24,726 bases of DNA from Candidatus Adiutrix sp. (GTDB lineage: Bacteria; Desulfobacterota; Desulfarculia; Adiutricales; Adiutricaceae): contig JAITBV010000052.1 in the NCBI GenBank assembly GCA_031283395.1, positions 1-24,726 on the forward strand. Direction: 5' to 3'. Below are positions 1 through 6,768 of the stretch, in pieces. How positions within the stretch are numbered: the first letter of the stretch is position 1; every line of letters begins with the position of its first letter. The position numbers were made by a program, and so were the translations under genes. The notes under the pieces were generated by a model, which saw nothing but the letters and a program-made list of their open reading frames with translations, ran no database searches and was not told where the DNA came from.

Positions 1-2
1 GT

Positions 3-539
3 GACGAGCTTATCCGGGAAGGGATTTATAGGGAAGAAATATCAGAATGGGATATGGATTTCTTTCTGCCCTCGGCCCAGCTCCACGACGTTGGAAAAAT
101 CGCCATTACCGACCTTATCTTGAACAAGCCCGGCAAGCTCACCGAGGAGGAGTTCGAGGTAATGAAGACCCATGTGGCGGTCGGAGTGGATGCCATAGAA
201 AAAATAATGAACAACGCGGAAGAACACGCCTTTTTGCGCCACACGCTGTGCATAGCCGGAACCCACCATGAAAAATGGGACGGCAGCGGTTACCCGATGG
301 GCTTGAAAGGTTTGAACATCCCCTTGGAAGGCCGGTTGATGGCCATTGCGGATGTCTACGATGCGCTGATTTCCGAGCGTCCTTACAAAAAGGCCTTCAC
401 CCATGAGGAAGCCTGTGAGATCATCGAATCCGGCGCGGGGTCGCACTTCGACCCAGTCCTGGTGGAGGTTTTCCGTAAAGTCGAAGACGAGTTTGCCCGG
501 GTCGCGCAAGAAATCGGGCCTTCCCGCAGAGACCAGTGA
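3..539 (+). CDS. HD-GYP domain c-di-GMP phosphodiesterase, C-terminal part (5' end outside window)
   Basis: The frame is open from the window edge, so the N-terminus is missing and no start can be given. The visible 178 residues cover most of an HD-GYP domain. They show the metal-binding HDVGK motif, then THHEKWDGSGYP with the GYP signature, then the family's RLMAIADVYDALISERPYK helix and a C-terminal SHFDPVLVEVF segment. HD-GYP proteins hydrolyse cyclic di-GMP through pGpG to GMP in the cytoplasm. The lost part usually carries a receiver or other sensor domain, but nothing of it is visible here. The gene converges on cobU, with 31 bases between the stop codons. The family call is secure; the signal it answers is unknown. 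Confidence 0.93.
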   Translation, partial: DELIREGIYREEISEWDMDFFLPSAQLHDVGKIAITDLILNKPGKLTEEEFEVMKTHVAVGVDAIEKIMNNAEEHAFLRHTLCIAGTHHEKWDGSGYPMGLKGLNIPLEGRLMAIADVYDALISERPYKKAFTHEEACEIIESGAGSHFDPVLVEVFRKVEDEFARVAQEIGPSRRDQ

Positions 540-555
540 AAAATACCTGTATTTT
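540..555. terminator. AT-rich hairpin between convergent genes, possible weak bidirectional terminator
   Basis: Directly after the HD-GYP stop codon lies a perfect 6-bp inverted repeat, AAAATA-CCTG-TATTTT. The stem is only A-T pairs with an A-run on one side and a T-run on the other, so either strand would give a hairpin ending in U residues. The stem is thermodynamically weak. Its placement between two converging genes is the main argument for terminator function. Confidence 0.3.
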
Positions 556-570
556 GTTCTCCCGCCTCCT

Positions 571-1095
571 TTAAGACGGGCTTTTCAGGACCCATTCCAA
601 CCCGGCCACCGCCATAACCACCCGATCCGCCCGGGCCGCGAAGCGCTGGTTGGTCTCGCCGGCCAGATCCCGGAATCGGCGGGCCAGGGCGTTAATCGGC
701 ACAATTCCGCCGCCGACTTCGTTAGAAACGGCTATGACCGGTCCGGCATAAGCGTCTATGGCCAGCAAAAGATCCCGAACCCGGGACCTTATCTGGTCAT
801 CCCCGGTTTCAACCGCCAGAAGGTTGTTAAGCCACAGGGTCAGGCAGTCCAGAAGGAACACCTGGTCCCCGGCCAGGTCGGCCAGGGTCTGGTCCGGGGT
901 CAAGGGGCTTTCCAGGGTTTGCCACTGGGGCCCCCGCTCGGCCTGGTGCCGCCGAATTCGTTCGGCCATCTCTCCGTCCAAGGCCTGGGCCGTGGCCAGA
1001 TAGAGGCGGGGAGGGGGCCAGGTTTCCGCCCGGGCCAAGGCCAGGCTGGTTTTGCCGCTTTTGGCCCCGCCCAGATACAGAGTTAGTTGGCCCAT
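571..1095 (-). CDS. cobU: Adenosylcobinamide kinase / adenosylcobinamide-phosphate guanylyltransferase
   Basis: This bifunctional enzyme phosphorylates adenosylcobinamide and then transfers GMP to form AdoCbi-GDP, in the nucleotide-loop assembly of cobalamin. The 174-residue length is usual for the family. The P-loop GGAKSGKT is at residues 9-16. The segment RIRRHQAERGPQW carries the His (about residue 50) expected to be guanylylated. DCLTLWLNN, VSNEVGGGIVP and FRDLAGETNQ follow in family order. It lies 4 bases downstream of the PPOX gene on the same strand and is probably co-transcribed with it. No other cobalamin gene is in the window, so this is an isolated member of the pathway. Corrinoids are heavily used by sulfate reducers and acetogens, which fits the host. 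Confidence 0.95.
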   Translation of the reverse strand: MGQLTLYLGGAKSGKTSLALARAETWPPPRLYLATAQALDGEMAERIRRHQAERGPQWQTLESPLTPDQTLADLAGDQVFLLDCLTLWLNNLLAVETGDDQIRSRVRDLLLAIDAYAGPVIAVSNEVGGGIVPINALARRFRDLAGETNQRFAARADRVVMAVAGLEWVLKSPS

Positions 1096-1099
1096 GTTC

Positions 1100-1732
1100 T
1101 CACCGGCCCGGGGCTGATGTCACCGACCTGAGCAGAATGGAGGTCTTAAGATCCCGGGCTGAATCCAGGGCCAAGCCCCGCACTTCAAAGTGATCGGCCA
1201 GGGCGTGGCGATATTCTTCCGGCATGTTCAGTAGCAGAAGACGGCAGGCGGTCAGTTCGACCACTTCAATTTTCACAACCCGGCAGGTAGCGAAACCGGG
1301 CTGGGTCTTGACAGACTCCGAGCCGGGCAGGTTTTCGCCCAGTCGGATGGCTTTTGGGTCATACTTGGCGATGATGATGTTCAGTATCTCCAGTTTCTCC
1401 GCCGGATCCACGATCTCTCGGGCCAAACCGCGAATCAGGACCGAACGCCCCAGGTGGGTGTCGTGGCAGGGAATGTTGTCGGAAGTTATTTCGCTGGTCA
1501 GCGGTTCCAGGGCTTCAGTGACGGCAAAAGCCGTTTTGGAGTTCAGGGCTAGATGCTTCATTTTGGCTCCTGACCCGCTGTGAAAAAAAATCGCCCGCTC
1601 ATGCCATACATAGTCGACTGGCACTGTGTGGGGCCAACCCTCCGAGTCTATGGTGGTCAGGTGCCCTACCTCGCCGTGCAACAGAAAGTCGTGCACGGCC
1701 GCTTCGTCGGACCATATCTTATCGGCACGCAT
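1100..1732 (-). CDS. Pyridoxamine 5'-phosphate oxidase-like (PPOX split-barrel) flavin-binding protein
   Basis: A 210-residue protein with the N-terminal pattern of the PPOX/NimA-like split barrel: a leading helix, then GEVGHLTTIDSEGWPHTVPVDYVW, then an IFFHSGSGAKMKHLALNSK strand-helix unit. This fold binds FMN, or haem in some members, and family members act as flavin reductases or in nitroimidazole resistance. It is not the PdxH enzyme of vitamin B6 synthesis. The substrate cannot be read from the sequence. The ATG at 1732 has an AAGGGG ribosome-binding site and a good promoter behind it (1780-1808). The gene is transcribed divergently from dsrC and is followed after 4 bases by cobU. The fold is firm; the function is open. 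Confidence 0.82.
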   Translation of the reverse strand: MRADKIWSDEAAVHDFLLHGEVGHLTTIDSEGWPHTVPVDYVWHERAIFFHSGSGAKMKHLALNSKTAFAVTEALEPLTSEITSDNIPCHDTHLGRSVLIRGLAREIVDPAEKLEILNIIIAKYDPKAIRLGENLPGSESVKTQPGFATCRVVKIEVVELTACRLLLLNMPEEYRHALADHFEVRGLALDSARDLKTSILLRSVTSAPGR

Positions 1733-1779
1733 GGACTCGTCCCCTTTGTTTAAAAGAATAAAATTAAAGCTGCCCGCTC

Positions 1780-1808
1780 ATAATAGCACCGGCCCGGTGG
1801 CTTGGCAA
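1780..1808 (-). promoter_or_regulatory. Sigma-70-type promoter for the PPOX-cobU pair
   Basis: On the minus strand TTGCCA (1808-1803, 5 of 6 to consensus) is separated by 17 bases from TATTAT (1785-1780, 5 of 6). The start codon at 1732 is about 48 bases beyond the -10. It stands back to back with the dsrC promoter; the two -35 boxes are 37 bases apart. Confidence 0.6.
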
Positions 1809-1845
1809 CCCACGGCTGGCGAGAGATGGGGTCAGCGGCCCGGCC

Positions 1846-1874
1846 TTGACATTATCAGGCCCATACATAATAAT
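1846..1874 (+). promoter_or_regulatory. Strong sigma-70-type promoter for dsrC
   Basis: A perfect TTGACA (1846-1851), a 17-base spacer and AATAAT (1869-1874, 5 of 6 to consensus) make this the best vegetative promoter in the window. Transcription would begin near 1881 and give a leader of about 45 bases ending in AAGGAGG. The strength suits dsrC, which is one of the most abundant transcripts in sulfate reducers. Confidence 0.7.
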
Positions 1875-1925
1875 TATAAGGTTATGAAACGCGGAGAGCC
1901 CGGGGGAATCATTAAGGAGGGCGCC

Positions 1926-2243
1926 ATGCCGACGGTGGAACATCAGGGCAAAATTTTTCCCGTGACTGACGAAGGTTTTCTGGCCGATTTCAACCTCTGG
2001 GGACCGGAATGGGTTGACCATGTACGGCTTCTGGAGGATTTGGACGAGCTGACTGAAGACCATTGGGCGGTCATGGAGGCCCTCCATGCCTATCATCGGG
2101 AAAACGGCCTGGCCCCCATGGTGCGCATTCTGGCCCAGGTCACCGGCTTTAAATTGAAATACATCTATGAACTATTTCCTTCCGGCCCGGGCAAAGGAGC
2201 CTGCAAAATGGCCGGTCTGGAAAAACCCGAAGGCTGCGTCTGA
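1926..2243 (+). CDS. dsrC: DsrC, sulfur carrier of dissimilatory sulfite reduction
   Basis: DsrC carries sulfur as a trisulfide between its two C-terminal cysteines, as co-substrate of dissimilatory sulfite reductase DsrAB. The DsrMKJOP membrane complex is thought to reduce it again. The 105 residues match family length. The flexible arm ends in GPGKGACKMAGL...GCV, with Cys93 and the penultimate Cys104 eleven residues apart. That two-cysteine arm separates true DsrC from TusE and other one-cysteine relatives. The ATG at 1926 follows AAGGAGG by five bases, a strong site, so longer upstream readings in this frame are rejected. As is common, the gene is not beside dsrAB. The following gene starts 32 bases later and may be read from the same promoter. 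Confidence 0.96.
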   Translation: MPTVEHQGKIFPVTDEGFLADFNLWGPEWVDHVRLLEDLDELTEDHWAVMEALHAYHRENGLAPMVRILAQVTGFKLKYIYELFPSGPGKGACKMAGLEKPEGCV

Positions 2244-2275
2244 TTTCAGCAAATCAAAAATTGGGAATTGTCGCC

Positions 2276-4684
2276 ATGACCAGTAAAAAAGGCGGCCCCC
2301 GCCTGGTTCCGGCCGATCTGAAACGTTTCGGCCGCAAGCTCTGCTTGGATCTGGAAGCCCTGATCCAACCTCACGACTGCCGGGTGGTGCCTCTGAACGA
2401 GTGGCCGGAGGTGGGGGAAGGCCCTCAGGACGGCAATCTGGTCCATCCTTTGAAATACAAAGGCCGGGATCTGGGCTATCTAATGGTTTTTTCCGTCGGA
2501 GGCCAACCGCTGGCCCCGGAATTAGCCCGCCTTCTCCCCCGGGCCGTTGAACAGGCCCTGGAAACCTTGTGGCTACGCAAGGCTCTGTCCACCGACCGGG
2601 AGACCGGTTTTTTCAGCCGGGGATATTTTTTGAGCCGGCTGCCCAAAATCCTGCGGGAACGCCCCCGGGCTACAACCCTCAGCCTGAGCCTGGATCACGG
2701 TTCCGAACCGGTCCTGGCCCTGGTGCTGGCTGAATTGAGCCGAGGGCCGGAGCCGGGACCGATCCTGGCCTCTTTGGCCGCTCGCCTGGCCGAGCGTCTG
2801 ACTTTGCGTTGCCCCGCCCGCCTTAATCCGCGCCGTCTGGCTTTTTTGACTGAAGAACGGCCCGAAGAACTGCGTCTGGCCTTGGCTGAAGCCTTGTCCT
2901 GGCTCTCGGCGGCGGAGCCGGAGTCACGCCCGGCTTTGGCCTGGGCCGCCTACCCCGTGGATTTGGGAGCCGAGGCCGCGCTTGCCGGTTTTCACCGCCA
3001 GAGCCGGCTTCTTATTAGCCGGGCTTCGGCCGCTCTTTTTCAGGCCCGCCAGAGTCGGAATGAGGCGGTCGCCTTCTCCGACCTCCTGGCGCGGCATGGC
3101 CGGATAATTCAAGTGTTGCCCTTGGATCGGGTGGTCGTGGGCCTGGGCCACGAAGCCGGCGCGGCCGTGGGCCAGGTCTTCCTGGTCAACGCCCCTGGCG
3201 CGGCCGGTGGTGAGGCTGAATATAAAGGGGAAGTGACCCTGACGGAAACCGCCGAAGGCTATGCCCTGGGCCGTCTGACCGGAGCCAAGGTCGGCCGGCG
3301 GGTCGCTACCGGCGACGCATTGACTTTTTCTCGGCTGGATGAGGCCGTCGAGGTCTCCGGGCCTTTGGATTTTCTGCCGGAGTTGACAGGGGTCGATGAT
3401 TTCCTGGAGGCGTTGGGAACGGCTTCAGTCGAGCCTTTGGCCTTGCTCCTGGCCCGTCAGGACGGATTTGAAAGGAACGCCGCCATGCTGGGCCGGGAAG
3501 AGGCCGGCCGCCAGATGACCCTGGTTTTTGAAAAAGTATTTTCCGTCTGGCCCGGGGCCGGCTTAAAGGCCCGCTGGAAGGCCGACACCCTGGCCCTGGC
3601 TTGGCCGGACCTGCTTCAGACAGGACTGACCCAGGCCGACCTGGTCCGGGCGGCCCATGATCTGGCTACGGAATTGCGGGTCTACGAACCGGTTTCCTTC
3701 GGCCTGCTCTTCAGTTCCGGCGGCCCCCGACCCGGCCGGGATCTGGTCGAAGATGCCCGCAAAGCCCTGGATGAAGCCGCCTTCACCGGTCCGGGCCAGG
3801 TATCCGTTTTTGGCCCTCTGGCTTTGAATATAAGCGGAGACCGGCTGTTTGAAGGCGGCGACCTCAGCGGAGCCCTAAAGGAATACGAGCGTGGGCTGGC
3901 CCTGGCCCCTGATCATCTCAACCTCCTTAACAGCCTTGGCGTCTGCCAGGGCCGTCTTGGCCTGGCCCGTGAAGCCCTGGCCACCTTTCAGAAGATAGTG
4001 GGGCTGGATCCCGAAAACATGATGGCTCACTACAATTTGGGCTATACCCATCTCTTGGCCGGGCGTCTGACCGAGGCCGAGGCGGCCCTGGCCCGGGCCG
4101 CGGAACTGGCCCCGGACAATTATGAGACCCTTTTTCACCTGGGGCGGACCGCCCTGGAACTGGGGCACCTGGACAAGGCCCTGCCGGCCTTGAAAAGGGC
4201 CGGCGAGGAGGGGGCAAACCGGCCGGAGGTCTTCCGCCTCTTGGGTGAAGCCCTGCTTTTGGCCCATGATCACCAGGGTGCCCTGGCCGCCTTTAAAAAA
4301 GCCGTCAAGACCGCCCCCGACGATGCCTACGCCCTGTCGGCCCTGGGCACTCTCTTTGTGGATATTTCGGGCGATCTCCCTGTGGCCCGCAGCCTTTTTC
4401 AGCGCAGCGTGGAACTGGAGCCGACCAACAGCCTCTACCGGCAACGGCTGGGGCGTCTTCTATTCAGCCTGGGAGATTTCAGCGGGGCCGAACACCATTT
4501 GAAAATGGCCATGGAATATGGCAGCCAAGCCCCGGAAGTGCATTACCAACTGGGCCGGGTGGCCGAGGAGACCGGCCGGCCGGGCGAAGCCAAAGACCAT
4601 TACGCCGCCGCCCTGGCTCAGGACCCGGCCTACAAGCCGGCCCTGGAAAAATTGGAACAGGCCGTCGATGGCCCGGAAAACTGA
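2276..4684 (+). CDS. Large protein with GAF-like start, two degenerate GGDEF-like domains and a TPR array
   Basis: This 802-residue protein has no close named relative that I recognise. Residues 1-100 resemble a GAF-type sensor leading into a signalling helix. Residues 105-268 follow GGDEF order: TDRETGFFSRGYFLSRL resembles the usual DxLTGLxNRRxF opening and AYPVD..SRASAALFQAR the closing helix. NPRRL (184-188) stands where GGDEF should be. Residues 270-355 look beta-rich. Residues 365-513 repeat the GGDEF pattern, with KADTL (435-439) at the active site, so both copies should be catalytically dead. From about 515 to 795 run roughly eight TPR repeats (for example GDLSGALKEYERGLALAPD). There is no signal peptide or membrane segment. 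The start is the ATG after a weak GGGA; an in-frame TTG at 2261 is less likely. The 3' end overlaps ftsK by 17 bases. Confidence 0.8.
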   Translation: MTSKKGGPRLVPADLKRFGRKLCLDLEALIQPHDCRVVPLNEWPEVGEGPQDGNLVHPLKYKGRDLGYLMVFSVGGQPLAPELARLLPRAVEQALETLWLRKALSTDRETGFFSRGYFLSRLPKILRERPRATTLSLSLDHGSEPVLALVLAELSRGPEPGPILASLAARLAERLTLRCPARLNPRRLAFLTEERPEELRLALAEALSWLSAAEPESRPALAWAAYPVDLGAEAALAGFHRQSRLLISRASAALFQARQSRNEAVAFSDLLARHGRIIQVLPLDRVVVGLGHEAGAAVGQVFLVNAPGAAGGEAEYKGEVTLTETAEGYALGRLTGAKVGRRVATGDALTFSRLDEAVEVSGPLDFLPELTGVDDFLEALGTASVEPLALLLARQDGFERNAAMLGREEAGRQMTLVFEKVFSVWPGAGLKARWKADTLALAWPDLLQTGLTQADLVRAAHDLATELRVYEPVSFGLLFSSGGPRPGRDLVEDARKALDEAAFTGPGQVSVFGPLALNISGDRLFEGGDLSGALKEYERGLALAPDHLNLLNSLGVCQGRLGLAREALATFQKIVGLDPENMMAHYNLGYTHLLAGRLTEAEAALARAAELAPDNYETLFHLGRTALELGHLDKALPALKRAGEEGANRPEVFRLLGEALLLAHDHQGALAAFKKAVKTAPDDAYALSALGTLFVDISGDLPVARSLFQRSVELEPTNSLYRQRLGRLLFSLGDFSGAEHHLKMAMEYGSQAPEVHYQLGRVAEETGRPGEAKDHYAAALAQDPAYKPALEKLEQAVDGPEN

Positions 4685-6731
4685 GCGGAAGACGGAACGC
4701 CGCGTCCTGCCGGCCGTTTGCCTGGCCGCGGCTGTTCTGGCTGTGGCCTTATATGGCGCCGCCGGGATCCCCGGCCCAGGGGGTGAGATCGGCCGCACGC
4801 TTAAGGACGCTTTCGGCCTCTTCGGCTGGTGGCCGGGGCCGGCTCTGGCCTGGGTGGCCTGGCTGACCTGGAAAAAAATACCTTTTACTGTCGCTAGGTT
4901 GCTGAAGACAGCCGGCGGAGTGCTATTTTTTTTCGCTGTCCTGGCCCTGGTGGCCCGTTTTTCCGCCTCAAGCGGCGGACATTTCGGAGGTTTTCTGGCC
5001 CGGGGGGCTTTCCGGGCCGGCCTTTGGGCTTGGTTGCTCCTGCCTCTGTCCGCCCTGGCCGGCCTGGTCCTGGCCCTGCCGCCGGTGGGGCGCGGGCTTC
5101 TGGCTCTTCTGGCTCGTCTTTGGGCGGCCACCGCAGGGCCGATGGAATCTGCTCCGCCGGAATCGATACAGCCGGAACCGGTCAGGGGAATCGTCAACGC
5201 CGCTCCCGAAGAACCTGAAAAACCGGTTCCACCGATTCCCGCCGCTCCGATCATCACCAATCGTAAGTCGCCCCCCCAGGTGCCGCCATCTGGGGAAAAA
5301 ACCTCCGCTGAAGGAATATATGAACTTCCCGGCTTGGATCTCCTGGACCCCGCCCCGGTTCAAAGCGGCCACGCCTCCGGTCTGACCCGGGAAGAACTGG
5401 AGACCAACGCCCACCTTCTGGAAGACAAGCTGCGTGATTACGGCGTGGAAGGGCGGGTCACGGAAGTTTCAGGCGGTCCGGTCATAACCATGTATGAATA
5501 CGAGCCGGCCCCTGGCATCAAGATAGCCCGGGTGGCCGGTCTGGCCGAAGATCTGGCCATGGCCATGAAAGCCAAGTCCATCCGGGTGGCCGGCCATCTG
5601 CCCGGAAAAGGCACCATAGGCATTGAAATACCCAACCTGACCAGATTGCCCGTGTCTTTTCGCCAAATGGTGGAAAGCCCGGCCTTTCGGAAATCACCCT
5701 CGCTTCTGACCTTGAGCCTGGGGGTTGACATCCTGGGCCAGCCGGTGGTGGCCGATCTGGCCCCCATGCCCCACCTCCTCGTCGCCGGGGCGACGGGCAC
5801 CGGCAAGTCCGTGGCCCTGGCCGCCATCATAATGTCCCTCCTCTACAAGGCCCCGCCCGATAAGGTCCGCCTCCTGATGATCGACCCCAAGGTGGTGGAG
5901 TTCACTCTTTACCGGGATATCCCACACCTTATCTATCCGGTCCTGACCGAGCCGCTCCAGGCCACCTTGGCCCTGAAATGGGCTGTGGCCGAAATGGAGA
6001 CCCGTTATCGGCTCCTGGCCGAAATGGAAGTCCGCCACATTGATGTCTATAATGATAAAGTGCGGGCCGCACGGAGGAAAAGGCGGGATGAAACTCCGGA
6101 ACTGCCTTACCTGGTCATAATCATAGACGAACTGGCCGACCTGATGATGGTCGCGCCCAAGGAGGTGGAGATCCATGTCACCCGCCTGGCCCAGAAGGCC
6201 CGGGCCGCCGGCATCCACCTGATCCTGGCCACCCAGCGCCCCACCACTGATATCATCACCGGCACCATCAAGAGCAACCTGCCGAACCGCATTGCCCTTA
6301 AAGTGCTGTCCCAGATAGATTCCCGCACCATTCTGGATCAGAAAGGCGCGGAGAAACTCCTGGGGCGCGGCGATATGCTTTTTCTGGATCCCACTCAAAG
6401 CGACTTAAAGCGCCTACACGGGCCTTACGTTTCAGACGGAGAAATTCAGCGGGTCACTGATTTCCTTCGGGCCTGGGGTCCGCCGGACTATCTGGAGGAG
6501 CTGGCGGTTCCTGAAACGGAGGCCGGAGAAGAGGTGGGCGGGCCGGAAGATAACGATCCCCTCTATGACCAGGCTGTGGAATTGGTCCGCCGGACCAGCC
6601 GGGCCACCATTTCCCACCTGCAACGCCACCTGCGGGTTGGCTACAACCGGGCCGCCCGCATGATTGAACGCATGGAACGTGAGGGCCTCATAGGCCCCCA
6701 GGACGGCACCAGGCCCCGGGACATTTTTTAA
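4668..6731 (+). CDS. ftsK: FtsK/SpoIIIE-family DNA translocase
   Basis: FtsK is a septum-anchored hexameric ATPase that pumps chromosome ends apart and activates XerCD at dif. From the ATG at 4668 the protein is 687 residues. It has four hydrophobic N-terminal segments within about residues 12-145, then a Pro-rich linker, then the motor. Walker A GATGTGKS is at 374-381. Walker B LVIIIDELADLMM places Asp487-Glu488. The family block ATQRPTTDIITGTIKSNLPN follows. Residues 633-687 form the winged-helix gamma domain that reads the orienting DNA signals. The linker is short, so the total is well below the 1329 residues of E. coli FtsK but normal for many bacteria. The start lies inside the end of the TPR gene, which suggests translational coupling. 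It converges with polA. Confidence 0.95.
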   Translation: MARKTERKTERRVLPAVCLAAAVLAVALYGAAGIPGPGGEIGRTLKDAFGLFGWWPGPALAWVAWLTWKKIPFTVARLLKTAGGVLFFFAVLALVARFSASSGGHFGGFLARGAFRAGLWAWLLLPLSALAGLVLALPPVGRGLLALLARLWAATAGPMESAPPESIQPEPVRGIVNAAPEEPEKPVPPIPAAPIITNRKSPPQVPPSGEKTSAEGIYELPGLDLLDPAPVQSGHASGLTREELETNAHLLEDKLRDYGVEGRVTEVSGGPVITMYEYEPAPGIKIARVAGLAEDLAMAMKAKSIRVAGHLPGKGTIGIEIPNLTRLPVSFRQMVESPAFRKSPSLLTLSLGVDILGQPVVADLAPMPHLLVAGATGTGKSVALAAIIMSLLYKAPPDKVRLLMIDPKVVEFTLYRDIPHLIYPVLTEPLQATLALKWAVAEMETRYRLLAEMEVRHIDVYNDKVRAARRKRRDETPELPYLVIIIDELADLMMVAPKEVEIHVTRLAQKARAAGIHLILATQRPTTDIITGTIKSNLPNRIALKVLSQIDSRTILDQKGAEKLLGRGDMLFLDPTQSDLKRLHGPYVSDGEIQRVTDFLRAWGPPDYLEELAVPETEAGEEVGGPEDNDPLYDQAVELVRRTSRATISHLQRHLRVGYNRAARMIERMEREGLIGPQDGTRPRDIF

Positions 6732-6768
6732 AAACTAATATTTTATTTGAACGGAAGGATTCGGCGGT

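Noticed and set aside
403..1086. Long plus-strand open frame over the end of the HD-GYP gene and across cobU
   Set aside because: It is the mirror of cobU in GC-rich DNA, full of Pro, Gly and Gln, with no domain; cobU on the other strand has every family motif.
4460..5260. 266-codon minus-strand frame over the start of ftsK
   Set aside because: Low-complexity Arg/Ala/Pro composition opposite a well-supported gene; no ribosome-binding site.
6732..6768. Terminator between convergent ftsK and polA
   Set aside because: The 37 bases are AT-rich at first but hold no stem of useful length.
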